Below are positions 55,346 through 64,000 of a stretch of 64,000 bases of DNA, in pieces. Each line of letters begins with the position of its first letter. Position 1 is the stretch's first letter. This DNA comes from Curtobacterium pusillum (GTDB taxonomy: Bacteria; Actinomycetota; Actinomycetes; Actinomycetales; Microbacteriaceae): the NCBI GenBank assembly GCA_002025645.1, contig CP018783.1, positions 124,001 to 188,000 on the forward strand, given 5' to 3'. The notes beneath the pieces were generated by a model. That model searched no databases. It was not told where the DNA came from and was given only the letters and a program-made list of their open reading frames with translations. The translations under genes were made by a program, and so were the position numbers.

Positions 55346-56232
55346 CCGAGACCACGCAGCTCGCGATCGGCCGTCCCGCGTCGCTCGTCACCGACCGCGT
55401 CCCCGGCGGCGCGACCGCACTCCGGGGCCTCGTCGCCCGGCCGACGCTCACCGTCGCGGTCCTCTGGCTCGCGATCGTCGTCCTCGCCGCGCTGCTCCCC
55501 GGCGCCCTGACCCACCACGACCCGCTCGCCGCGGACCCGGCCGTGAAGCTCACCGCGCCGGACGCCGCGCACTGGTTCGGCACCGACCAGCTCGGTCGCG
55601 ACCTGTACGCCCGGGTCGTGCACGGCACCGCGCTCACCCTGCAGGCCGCGATCCTCGCGATCCTCATCGGGCTCGTCGGCGGCTCCGTGATCGGGCTCCT
55701 CGCCGGGTTCGTCGGCGGCGTGGTCGACACGGTGCTCATGCGCGTCGCGGACGTCCTGCTCGCCATCCCGAGCCTGCTGCTGTCGTTGACGATCGTCACC
55801 GTCCTGGGCTTCGGCACCGTGAACGTCGCGGTGGCGGTCGGCGTCGCGAGCATCGCCACCATCGCCCGGATCATGCGCTCCGAGGTCGTCCGGGTCCGCA
55901 CCGCCCAGTACGTCGAGGCGGCCACCGCGAACGGGAACCGCTGGTGGCGGGTGCTGCTCGTGCACGTGCTGCCGAACGCGGCCGGCCCCGTGCTCGTCCT
56001 CGCCGCGCTCGAGTTCGGCACCGCGATCCTCGCCGTCTCGAGCCTGAGCTTCCTCGGCTACGGCGCCCAGCCGCCCGCACCGGAGTGGGGCTCGCTCGTC
56101 GCCACCGGCCGCGACCACATCGCCACCTCGTGGTGGCTGACGACCATCCCGGGTCTCGTCATCGCGGTCACGGTGCTCGCCGGCAACCGCGTCGCCCGGG
56201 CCCTCGACACCGAACGGCGGGCCGTCCGATGA
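55342..56232 (+). CDS. Peptide-type ABC transporter permease (DppC/OppC-like)
   Basis: 296 residues. HWFGTDQLGRDLYARVVHGT near 75-95 and the coupling loop YVEAATANGNRWWRVLLVHV near 195 are DppC hallmarks; QPPAPEWGSLVATGRDHI near the C-terminus is the family end block. ATGA overlap with the previous permease. Confidence 0.93.
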   Translation: MTETTQLAIGRPASLVTDRVPGGATALRGLVARPTLTVAVLWLAIVVLAALLPGALTHHDPLAADPAVKLTAPDAAHWFGTDQLGRDLYARVVHGTALTLQAAILAILIGLVGGSVIGLLAGFVGGVVDTVLMRVADVLLAIPSLLLSLTIVTVLGFGTVNVAVAVGVASIATIARIMRSEVVRVRTAQYVEAATANGNRWWRVLLVHVLPNAAGPVLVLAALEFGTAILAVSSLSFLGYGAQPPAPEWGSLVATGRDHIATSWWLTTIPGLVIAVTVLAGNRVARALDTERRAVR

Positions 56233-57875
56233 GCCTCCTCAGCATCCGCGACCTCACGGTCGCGTACGGCCACGGTCGGCACGCGCGCACCGCACTGCAC
56301 GGCGTCTCCCTCGACGTCGGTCGCGGCGAACGCGTCGCGATCGTCGGCGAGTCCGGTTCCGGCAAGTCGACGACGGCGCACGCGGTCCTGCGGCTCCTGC
56401 CCGCAGCGGCCGACCTGACGGGAGGCACGGTGCGGCTCTCCGGGACCGCCGCCGGTTCCGCGGACCTCGACCTGGTCACCGCCTCCGACGCCGAGGTGCG
56501 TGGTGTCCGCGGCGTCCGGATCGGCTTCGTCCCGCAGGACCCCACCGTCTCCCTCAACCCCGTCACGCGGATCGGCCGGCAGGTCGCCGAGGTGCTCGAG
56601 ATCCACGGCATCGCGACGGGGGCCGACGCACACGAGCGTGCCGTGGAGGAGCTCCGCCGGGCCGGGATCGACCGCCCGGAACTGCGCGCGAAGCAGTACC
56701 CGCACGAGCTGTCCGGCGGCATGCGGCAGCGCGTGCTCATCGCCATCGCGCTGATCGGCGACCCGGAGCTCCTCGTCGCCGACGAGCCCACGAGCGCCCT
56801 CGACGTCACCGTGCAGCGGACGATCCTCGACCACCTCGACCGGCTGGTCGCCGAGCGGGGGACGAGTGTCCTCTTCATCACGCACGACCTCGGGGTCGCC
56901 GCGGACCGGGCCGACCGGATCGTCGTGATGTCCGAGGGGCGGATCGTCGAGCAGGGCACCCCCGCCGAGGTGCTCGGCGCACCCCGCGAGGCCTACACCC
57001 GCGCGCTCATCGCAGCGGCGCCCAGTCTCGACGACGTGACCGTGTCCGTGGGAGCCGCACCGCGCCTCCAGGCCGACCACGCCGACCCGCTCGTCGTCGC
57101 GACGGGCCTGCGGAAGTCCTTCGCCCGCGTGGCCGCCGTCGACGGCGTCGACGTGACCGTCCCGCGCGGCCGCACCCTCGCACTGGTGGGGGAGTCCGGG
57201 TCCGGGAAGTCGACCACCGCGCGGCTCGTGCTCGGTCTCGAGCGCGCCGACGCGGGCACCGTCCGGTTCGACGGCGACGACGTGACCGCGGCCCGCGGTG
57301 CGGCGCTGCGGGCGTACCGGCGCCGCGCGCAGATCGTGCAGCAGAACCCGTACGCGGCCCTGCACCCGCGGCTGTCGGTCGGGGCGGTCATCGCCGACCC
57401 GCTCGCGGCGTTCGGCATCGGCACCCGGCGGTCGCGTGCGGCCCGTGCGGCGGAGCTGCTCGACCTCGTGGCCCTGCCAGCCTCGGCGGCGGGGCGGCGA
57501 CCGTCGGAACTGTCCGGTGGCCAGCGGCAGCGCGTCGCCATCGCCCGGGCCCTCGCGCTCGACCCGTCGTTCGTCGTCCTCGACGAACCGGTGTCGGCGC
57601 TCGACGTGTCCGTCCAGGCGCAGATCCTCGACCTGCTCGCGTCGCTGCAGGAGACGCTCGGCGTCTCGTACCTGTTCATCTCCCACGACCTCGCCGTCGT
57701 CCGCCGCATCGCCCACGAGGTCTCCGTCCTCCGGGGCGGGCGCGTGGTCGAGCACGGCGGTGTCGCCGACGTCCTCCACCACCCGCAGCACGACTACACC
57801 CGTGCCCTGCTCGACGCGATCCCCGGACGATCCCGGCGCGTCGCACCCCTCACCCCCTCCGAAGGAGCCTCATGA
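56229..57875 (+). CDS. Double-domain peptide-type ABC ATPase (DppD-DppF fusion)
   Basis: 548 residues, two complete ABC domains in one chain. Domain 1 (1-265): Walker A GESGSGKST near 40, signature LSGGMRQRVLI, LLVADEPTSALD. Domain 2 (about 285-540): GESGSGKST near 320, LSGGQRQRVAI, FVVLDEPVSALD. The inter-domain linker (near 275-285) contains APRLQAD, encoded by a sequence identical to an arm of the dispersed palindrome (57057-57075). Energizes the two permeases. Confidence 0.93.
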   Translation: MSLLSIRDLTVAYGHGRHARTALHGVSLDVGRGERVAIVGESGSGKSTTAHAVLRLLPAAADLTGGTVRLSGTAAGSADLDLVTASDAEVRGVRGVRIGFVPQDPTVSLNPVTRIGRQVAEVLEIHGIATGADAHERAVEELRRAGIDRPELRAKQYPHELSGGMRQRVLIAIALIGDPELLVADEPTSALDVTVQRTILDHLDRLVAERGTSVLFITHDLGVAADRADRIVVMSEGRIVEQGTPAEVLGAPREAYTRALIAAAPSLDDVTVSVGAAPRLQADHADPLVVATGLRKSFARVAAVDGVDVTVPRGRTLALVGESGSGKSTTARLVLGLERADAGTVRFDGDDVTAARGAALRAYRRRAQIVQQNPYAALHPRLSVGAVIADPLAAFGIGTRRSRAARAAELLDLVALPASAAGRRPSELSGGQRQRVAIARALALDPSFVVLDEPVSALDVSVQAQILDLLASLQETLGVSYLFISHDLAVVRRIAHEVSVLRGGRVVEHGGVADVLHHPQHDYTRALLDAIPGRSRRVAPLTPSEGAS

Positions 57876-59497
57876 CCATCCACCGCACCCCGATCCGTCT
57901 GGTGGCCGCGATCGCGGCCGGCACCGCGGCGGCCCTGGTGATGGCCGGCTGCTCGTCGGGCAGCACCGCGTCGTCGTCCTCGTCGTCGAAGCCCGTCGAC
58001 GGCGGTTCGCTGACCTACGCGATCGCCAACGACCCGATCACGCTGAACCCGACGGGCACCGGCGCCGGCAACGACACGCTCGCCATCACCCGGCAGCTCG
58101 TCGACTCGCTGCTCTGGCAGGACCCGTCGGACGGCTCGCTCAAGCCCTGGCTGGCGACGAAGTACTCGGCGAACAGCGACGCGACCGCGTTCACGTTCGA
58201 CCTGCGTTCCGGTGTGACGTTCTCCGACGGGTCGACGTTCGACGCCACCGCCGTGAAGGACACCTTCGACGACATCGCGAAGGCCGGGGCGTCCAGCACC
58301 GCCGCCGCGTACTTCTCCGGGTACAGGGAGACGAAGGTCATCGACGACGACACCGTCGAGGTGGACTTCACGACGCCGAACGCCGCCTTCCCGAACGCCA
58401 CCGCATCGGTCGCGCTCGGCATCGTCGCGCCGAAGACCACCGAGACGCCGTTCGACGACCGGGCCGACGGCAAGGCCGTCATCGGGACCGGGCCGTTCAC
58501 GCTGTCGTCCTACACGAAGAACACCTCCACCGTCCTCACGAAGCGCAAGGACTACGACTGGGGCCCCGCCGCGCGGTCGAACCCCGGGGCGGCGCACCTG
58601 TCCAAGGTGACGTTCCAGGTCGTCCCGGAGGCGAGCGTCCGCACCGGCAGCCTGCAGTCCGGTCAGCTCGACGCCATCAGCAGCGTGCAGCCGAGCGACG
58701 TCGACACGCTGAAGTCGCAGTACGAGCTCGTCACCCGCGCGAACCCCGGGCAGGTGTTCGGTCTCACGTTCAACCAGAAGCGCCCGCTCGTGTCCGACCT
58801 CGTCGTCCGCAAGTCGATCGCGCAGGCCGTCGACCCGAAGACCGTGCGGGACACGTCCCTGAACGACCTGTTCAAGGTCGCGACCTCGGTGCTCGGCTCG
58901 ACCACGCCCGGGTACACCGACACGTCCGCCGCCCTCGACCACGACCCGACCGCCGCTGCGTCCGCCCTGGACGCCGCCGGGTGGAAGAAGGGCTCGGACG
59001 GCATCCGGTCGAAGGACGGCACGAAGCTGCAGCTCAAGCTCATCTGGATCACGAACTTCGGGCCGAACCAGACCTCGCTCGAACTCATCCAGCAGGAGCT
59101 GAAGAAGGTCGGCGTCGGCCTGACGCTCGAGAGCGGCACCGTCCCGCAGTACCTCGCCAACACGACGAGCGGGGACTGGGACATCGCGTGGGACAACAAC
59201 TCCCGCGCCGACGGCGACGTCCTCCGGTCGAAGTTCTCGAGTGCCGGCGCCCAGTCGATCGGTGCCGGCGACGGCACGCTCGACGCCCTGTTCACGAAGG
59301 AGCTCTCGCAGTCCTCCGCCACCGACCGCACGGCCACGTTCGCCTCGATCCAGGAACGCATCGCCGCGCAGGTGGACTTCGTCCCGGTGCACGAGCTGAC
59401 CAGCATCATCGCCACCGCGAAGGACGTGCACGGCATCGCGTTCGGTGCGGACACCCGCCTCGACCAGCTCACCGGCGCCTGGAAGGACGCAGCATGA
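57872..59497 (+). CDS. Peptide-type ABC transporter, substrate-binding lipoprotein (family 5)
   Basis: 541 residues. Lipobox ALVMAGC with Cys27, then a Ser-rich linker; LTYAIANDPITLNPTGTGAG is the mature start; FTFDLRSGVTFSDGSTFDAT near 110 is the SBP_bac_5 signature. Binds the imported compound, which, given the neighbours, may be an organosulfur or peptide-like molecule rather than a peptide. Coupled by ATGA on both sides. Confidence 0.93.
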   Translation: MTIHRTPIRLVAAIAAGTAAALVMAGCSSGSTASSSSSSKPVDGGSLTYAIANDPITLNPTGTGAGNDTLAITRQLVDSLLWQDPSDGSLKPWLATKYSANSDATAFTFDLRSGVTFSDGSTFDATAVKDTFDDIAKAGASSTAAAYFSGYRETKVIDDDTVEVDFTTPNAAFPNATASVALGIVAPKTTETPFDDRADGKAVIGTGPFTLSSYTKNTSTVLTKRKDYDWGPAARSNPGAAHLSKVTFQVVPEASVRTGSLQSGQLDAISSVQPSDVDTLKSQYELVTRANPGQVFGLTFNQKRPLVSDLVVRKSIAQAVDPKTVRDTSLNDLFKVATSVLGSTTPGYTDTSAALDHDPTAAASALDAAGWKKGSDGIRSKDGTKLQLKLIWITNFGPNQTSLELIQQELKKVGVGLTLESGTVPQYLANTTSGDWDIAWDNNSRADGDVLRSKFSSAGAQSIGAGDGTLDALFTKELSQSSATDRTATFASIQERIAAQVDFVPVHELTSIIATAKDVHGIAFGADTRLDQLTGAWKDAA

Positions 59498-60636
59498 CCG
59501 CCGTCCCCCTGTCGATCCTCGACCTCGTGCCGGTCAGCGCCGGGTCCAGCGCGGCGCAGGCGCTGCACCGCACGATCGACCTCGCGCAGCACGCCGAGCG
59601 GGCCGGGTACGCCCGGTACTGGCTCGCCGAGCACCACCTCAACCCCGGCGTGGCCGGCAGCGCACCGAACATCGTGATCGGCGCCGTGGCTGCCGCGACG
59701 TCGACGATCCGCGTCGGCAGCGCGGCGACCCTGGTCGGCAACGTCCGCGGGCTGCAGATCGCCGAGACCTTCGGCACGCTCGCCGCGCTGTACGGGCCGC
59801 GGATCGACCTCGGTCTCGGCCGGTCCGGTGCCCCCGCGCCCGGTGCACCGAAGCCGCCGTCGCTCGCGCCGCGCGAGGACGAGGTGGTCGACGGGCTGCT
59901 CATCCCGGCACCGTTCGACTTCCGGATCGCCCCGCGCAGCCGGTTCGCGCTGCAGGGCGAGCTGCTCGGCCGGGTGCCGGGCGACGTCGACCGGTTCGAG
60001 GGCGAACTCGAGCTGATCCGGGCGCTGTTCGCCGGCACGTGGTCCCACGACGGCGCGGTCGTCGAGGCGCCGCCCGCCGCCGGCACCCCGGTCGAACTCT
60101 GGATCCACGGCTCCACCGGGGGTGCGAGCGCACGAGCCGCCGGCACCCTCGGCCTGCCCTACGGTGCGAACTACCACACGTCGCCGGGCACGGTCCTGGC
60201 GTCGGTGCAGGCCTACCGCGACGCGTTCCGCCCCGGCGTGCTCGACGCTCCGCACGTCATCGTGTCGGCGGACGTCGTCGTCGGCCGGGACGCCGCCGAG
60301 GCCTCCGAACTCGCCCTCGGCCACGGCCAGTGGGTGCACTCGATCCGCTCCGGTGTCGGCGCGATCGAGTACCCGACGCCGGACTGGGCGCGGGAACACC
60401 CGTTGGACGACGCCGCGGCGGCATCAGTCGCGGACCGGATCGCCACGCGGTTCGTCGGCGACGCCGGCACGGTCGCCGACCAGCTCGAGACGCTGCGGCG
60501 CGCGACCGGGGCGGACGAACTCCTCGTCACCACGATCACGCACGACCACGACGCCCGGGTGCGCTCCTACGAGCTGCTCGCGGCCGAGTGGGCGCGGCGT
60601 GCCGAGCGGTCCGTGCCGGTCGGGGCGGTGCGCTGA
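59494..60636 (+). CDS. Luciferase-like monooxygenase (single-component LLM type)
   Basis: 380 residues. PLSILDLVPVSAGSSAAQAL, RYWLAEHHLNPGVAGSAPNI and STIRVGSAATLVGNV are the short bacterial-luciferase group I signatures (MsnO8/YhbW-like). The loop GRSGAPAPGAPKPPS is a Pro/Ala-rich insertion. Downstream of the importer, so it probably acts on the imported substrate. Its stop overlaps the next start as TGATG. Confidence 0.9.
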   Translation: MTAVPLSILDLVPVSAGSSAAQALHRTIDLAQHAERAGYARYWLAEHHLNPGVAGSAPNIVIGAVAAATSTIRVGSAATLVGNVRGLQIAETFGTLAALYGPRIDLGLGRSGAPAPGAPKPPSLAPREDEVVDGLLIPAPFDFRIAPRSRFALQGELLGRVPGDVDRFEGELELIRALFAGTWSHDGAVVEAPPAAGTPVELWIHGSTGGASARAAGTLGLPYGANYHTSPGTVLASVQAYRDAFRPGVLDAPHVIVSADVVVGRDAAEASELALGHGQWVHSIRSGVGAIEYPTPDWAREHPLDDAAAASVADRIATRFVGDAGTVADQLETLRRATGADELLVTTITHDHDARVRSYELLAAEWARRAERSVPVGAVR

Positions 60637-61736
60637 TGCGGTTCCAGCTGCTCGACATCGTCCCGTACCAGGAGGACCCGGTCACCGGGCACATCGTGCC
60701 GCCCTCGGAACGCCTGGCGTCGGTCGTCGAGACCGCCCGGTTCGTCGAGGAGCTCGGGTTCGACTCCTTCGCCGTGGGGGAGCGGCACGCCGGTCCGTTC
60801 CTGTCCGCCGCACCGACCGTGCTGCTCGGGGCGATCGCGGCCTCGACCTCACGCATCCGCCTGCAGACCGGCGTCACCGTGCTGTCGATCCTCGACCCCG
60901 TCCGGGTGGCCGAGGACTACGCGACCGTCGACCAGCTCTCCGGCGGCCGGCTGGAGCTGACGGTCGGCAAGGGCAACGAGGTGCTGCAGTACCCGATCTT
61001 CGGGCTCGACCTCGCCGACCAGTGGGACCTGCTCGCCGAGAAGTACGCGGCGCTCCGGGCGTTCTGGGGACCGGCACCAGCTGACTGGGCGGGCGGACCC
61101 GCCACACATCCGCAGCAGGGCATCACCACGCTGCCGCGCCCGTTCCGCCCGGGAGGCCCGCGCGTCTGGCACGGTTCGGCGTCGTCCACGGTGTCGGTCG
61201 AACTCGCCGCCCGGTGGGGCGACCCGCTGTTCAGCGCCAACGCGATCCAACCCCTCGAGGCCTACGGCGTGCTCGTCGACCGGTACCGGCAGGCGTTCGC
61301 CGAGGCCGGGCGGCACACCGACCGGACGCCGTACGTCGGCGCCGGGGCGGGCGCCGGCGGGATCTTCGTCGCGTCGACGTCGCAGGAGGCCAAGCGGCAG
61401 TACGGTCCCGTCTACGAGGGGCTCGTGGCACGCCGCAACGTGCCGGGGAACAACACGCCGTTCCGCGACATCGACCACGCCGTCGCCGAGGGCCCGGCGC
61501 TCGTCGGCAGCCCGCAGCAGGTCGTCGACAAGATCGGGCGCTTCCACGAGCGGCTCGGGACGGACCTGCAGTCGGTGTCGTTGCCGACGACGCTGCCGCT
61601 GGCGGACCAGTTCGCGACGCTCGAGCGGTTCGCCGCCGAGGTGGTGCCGGTGGTGCGCGCGGCGTACCCGACGACGCTCTGGACGGCTGCCGACGCGCAC
61701 GGCTCGACCGTGCCCGCGGAGCGCGTCGCGGCCTGA
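60636..61736 (+). CDS. Luciferase-like monooxygenase (F420/flavin-dependent LLM type)
   Basis: 366 residues. FQLLDIVPYQEDPVTGHIVP, DSFAVGERHAGPFLSAAPTV, IRLQTGVTVLSILDPVRVAE and GGRLELTVGKGNE show the LLM barrel. Resembles the FMN-dependent luciferase-like proteins that cluster with CMD-domain proteins and peptide-type ABC importers. Last gene of the unit; palindrome copy 10 follows 11 nt after the stop. Confidence 0.9.
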   Translation: MRFQLLDIVPYQEDPVTGHIVPPSERLASVVETARFVEELGFDSFAVGERHAGPFLSAAPTVLLGAIAASTSRIRLQTGVTVLSILDPVRVAEDYATVDQLSGGRLELTVGKGNEVLQYPIFGLDLADQWDLLAEKYAALRAFWGPAPADWAGGPATHPQQGITTLPRPFRPGGPRVWHGSASSTVSVELAARWGDPLFSANAIQPLEAYGVLVDRYRQAFAEAGRHTDRTPYVGAGAGAGGIFVASTSQEAKRQYGPVYEGLVARRNVPGNNTPFRDIDHAVAEGPALVGSPQQVVDKIGRFHERLGTDLQSVSLPTTLPLADQFATLERFAAEVVPVVRAAYPTTLWTAADAHGSTVPAERVAA

Positions 61737-61747
61737 GACCCGACCCG

Positions 61748-61799
61748 CCGACCGACGGGAGGCGCGGTGCCGGCTGGCACCGCGCCTCCCGTCCGTCGG
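61748..61799. repeat. Dispersed palindrome, copy 10
   Basis: CCGACCGACGGGAGGCGCGG then TGCC, loop GGCT, and an inverse with one mismatch over 24 bp. It starts the 336-bp gene-free region 61737-62072. Confidence 0.93.
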
Positions 61800-61833
61800 G
61801 TGCGCGCGTCCGGCGCGTGCCTGCCGGGCTGCC

Positions 61834-61887
61834 GACTCGGTGCGACGGATCCGCTGTCGTACGACGTCGGCGTTGTCGCACCGAGTC
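61834..61887. repeat. Repeat family 4 (perfect 13-bp arms) with a second half-copy
   Basis: GACTCGGTGCGAC (61834-61846) and GTCGCACCGAGTC (61875-61887). The left arm plus flank, GACTCGGTGCGACGGATCCG then C, recurs directly at 61988-62008 without its right arm. Confidence 0.7.
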
Positions 61888-61913
61888 CGGCGTGCCTGCC
61901 TCTACGCGCGGGC

Positions 61914-61953
61914 TCCGACACCGCACCAGTCGATCGACGCGTGCGGTGTCGAT
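61914..61953. repeat. Repeat family 3, copy 3
   Basis: CGACACCGCAC (61916-61926) and GTGCGGTGTCG (61941-61951), perfect 11-bp arms around GTCGATCGAC. Aligns with the two copies after the DUF1684 gene. Confidence 0.7.
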
Positions 61954-62020
61954 CCGTCGGTGGGCCAATTCGATCGACCCGGGCGCGGACTCGGTGCGAC
62001 GGATCCGCCCCACGCACGAC

Positions 62021-62055
62021 GACACCCCCGCGGCCAGGACGGCCACGGGGGTGTC
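62021..62055 (-). terminator. Hairpin terminator candidate of the amino-acid transporter operon
   Basis: GACACCCCCG-CGGCC, loop AGGAC, GGCC-ACGGGGGTGTC; a strong stem with one bulge, 17 nt after the binding-protein stop on the minus strand. No T-tract. Confidence 0.6.
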
Positions 62056-62072
62056 GGACGGAGCGTGCAGCG

Positions 62073-63086
62073 TCAGCTGGCGTCGAGTGGCAGGCCCTCC
62101 GGGTTGAGCTCGGACTGCTTCACGGCCTCGTTCGACAGGTTGTACGCCTTGAGCCACTTGGCGTAGGTGCCGTCGTCGATGAGTTCGTTGATGGCCTCCT
62201 GGATCGGCTTCGCGAGCCCGTTCCCCTTCTTGGTCGTCGCCGCGATGAGCCCCTGCAGGTCGGCGCCCGCACCCGAGTACGTGCCGGCGGTCGTCGTCGC
62301 CTTGGCCGTCCCCGCGTTCTGCTTGTTCTGGTACGCGATCGTCGGGTTCGGGCCGAGGTAGCCGTCGACCTTGCCGGACTGCACGGCGAGGAGCTTCGAG
62401 TTCGCGTCCGGGTAGTACTTCACGGTGATGGTCTTGCCCTGCTTCTCGAGGTCGGCCTTCCACCCGAGCAGGATCTTCTCCTGGTTCGTCCCGGAGTCGG
62501 TGGCGATCGTCTCGCCGGCGAGGACGGACGGGTCGCCGTCGAACTGCAGGCTGCTGCCCTCCTTCACCTGCAGGGCGAGGTTGTCCTGGCGGTAGGACGC
62601 GAAGTCGTACTTCTCCTTGCGCTGCTCGGTCACCGTGACGTTGGACAGGCCGACGTCGATCGAGCCGCCGTCGATGCCGACGAACAGGTTGTCCCAGGTG
62701 GCGTTCTTGACCTGGGGCTCGAGGCCGAGCTTCGCGGCGACGAGGCGGCCGATGTCGGGCTCGGAACCGGTGAGGGTCTTCTGGTCGTCCCCGGTGAAGG
62801 CGAGGGGCGGGTACCCGGACGGCAGGGCGCCGATGCCGATGACGAGCTTGCCGGACTTCTTGACGTCGGCCGGGAGCTCGTCGTGGAGCTTCGAGTCCTC
62901 CTGCACGGACACCTTCGTCTCGGTCGCGGCGCCGTTCGAGGCGGCTCCGATCGTGACGGTGCCGTCGTCCGAGCCGGTGCCGGCGCTGGCGTTCGCGGCG
63001 CAGCCGGCCAGGGCGACGACGACTCCGGCGGCGAGGACGAGGGCGCCGGCGCGGTTCCGCCAGCGGGAGGGGGTGATCGGGGACAT
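62073..63086 (-). CDS. Amino-acid-type ABC transporter, substrate-binding lipoprotein (family 3)
   Basis: 337 residues. Lipobox VVALAGC with Cys29; mature part has LVIGIGALPSGYPPLAFTGD and GSEPDIGRLVAAKLGLEPQV, then SIDVGLSNVTVTEQRKEKYD, the SBP_bac_3 signatures. An extra N-terminal segment (about 30-75) precedes the domain. Being next to a sulfur-type cluster, cystine or a related amino acid is a reasonable guess. ATG with GGAGA 4 nt upstream. Confidence 0.92.
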   Translation of the reverse strand: MSPITPSRWRNRAGALVLAAGVVVALAGCAANASAGTGSDDGTVTIGAASNGAATETKVSVQEDSKLHDELPADVKKSGKLVIGIGALPSGYPPLAFTGDDQKTLTGSEPDIGRLVAAKLGLEPQVKNATWDNLFVGIDGGSIDVGLSNVTVTEQRKEKYDFASYRQDNLALQVKEGSSLQFDGDPSVLAGETIATDSGTNQEKILLGWKADLEKQGKTITVKYYPDANSKLLAVQSGKVDGYLGPNPTIAYQNKQNAGTAKATTTAGTYSGAGADLQGLIAATTKKGNGLAKPIQEAINELIDDGTYAKWLKAYNLSNEAVKQSELNPEGLPLDAS

Positions 63087-63139
63087 GGTTCTCCAGGGTT
63101 CGGATCGGGTTCTGGTGCGGGTTCTGCGGGGTGGGGAGT

Positions 63140-63912
<773 letters not shown>

Positions 63913-63913
<1 letters not shown>

Positions 63914-64000
63914 CAGATGGCCCTGTCGTTCGTGGTGGAGGTGCCAGCGGCGACCGCCCGCTCGGCGGCGGCAGCCTCGGCACGGCGATCCGCGCCTCCA
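63913..64000 (-). CDS. C-terminal end of an amino-acid ABC permease (partial)
   Basis: 28 codons to a TGA that overlaps the ATPase ATG. The tail (ADRRAEAAAAERAVAAGTST) is low-complexity, so identity rests on operon order (permease-ATPase-binding protein). The first bases read on the plus strand, CCGCGCCTCCA, equal a palindrome-family arm cut by the window edge, so the reading frame at the very end could instead be repeat. Confidence 0.45.

Noticed and set aside
56416..56433. TGACGGGAGGCACGGTGC inside the ABC ATPase, identical to a palindrome left arm
   Set aside because: It encodes the ordinary ABC strand LTGGTVRLSG in the normal place, so it is most simply a codon coincidence, unlike the linker match at 57057.
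63987..64000. An eleventh dispersed palindrome at the right edge
   Set aside because: Only one 11-nt arm is visible before the window ends and no left arm lies inside the window; it cannot be decided here.

Overview
The window is one 64-kb stretch of very GC-rich (about 70%), densely coding chromosome from an actinobacterium. Codon usage, GTG starts, leaderless promoters of the form TANNNT 6-7 nt before the start codon, a homodimeric-type aceE and hxlAB all fit Microbacteriaceae. Curtobacterium is my best guess, but that is inference. I see no transposase, integrase, prophage, plasmid gene or CRISPR array. The only RNA gene I can support is a tRNA-Val(UAC).

Layout. 1-2 kb: the start of aceE, a peroxiredoxin and an alpha/beta hydrolase. 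2-6.8 kb: a minus-strand operon in which every junction is a 4-nt GTGA overlap, encoding a carrier protein, an acyl-CoA-dehydrogenase-like flavoprotein, an amino acid:[carrier protein] ligase and a double-domain hydrolase, with holo-ACP synthase just upstream. 6.8-10.3 kb: housekeeping and stress genes. 10.4-16.9 kb: a two-module Lrp/AsnC regulator followed by a catabolic operon (polysaccharide-deacetylase-fold hydrolase, MHS transporter, SDR, ketopantoate-reductase-like enzyme, M20 peptidase), then tRNA-Val. 16.9-18.8 kb: a HipAB-type toxin-antitoxin pair whose hipA 3' end is read antisense out of the tRNA gene. 18.9-21.1 kb: hxlAB of the ribulose monophosphate pathway and a divergent LuxR-type regulator. 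21-30 kb: a UvrA paralogue, an AbiE-type toxin-antitoxin pair with a perfect operator palindrome, VOC proteins, a methyltransferase-like membrane protein and a stress SDR. 30-34 kb: small genes, an SDR and a TDT transporter. 34-41 kb: a sugar ABC transporter, two Gfo/Idh/MocA oxidoreductases and a divergent ROK repressor. 42-43 kb: a phosphatase and MgtC. 43.4-61.7 kb: a large organosulfur-type cluster with eight luciferase-like monooxygenases, a DszC/SfnB-like flavoprotein, an AhpD-like protein and a peptide-type ABC importer; a retron-like reverse transcriptase sits inside it. 62-64 kb: an amino-acid ABC transporter that runs off the edge.

The most striking points are: (i) the orphan retron-type reverse transcriptase with a leaderless promoter directly abutting one copy of a dispersed palindrome family; (ii) that palindrome family itself, ten full copies of about 42-52 bp, nearly all at the ends of transcription units, plus three rarer repeat families; (iii) the aminoacyl-carrier-protein operon; (iv) two unrelated toxin-antitoxin systems whose antitoxins share the same N-terminal DNA-binding module; (v) a HipA gene overlapping a tRNA; and (vi) a candidate activator motif in the sulfur-type cluster. 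All calls come from reading the sequence. No database search was run.
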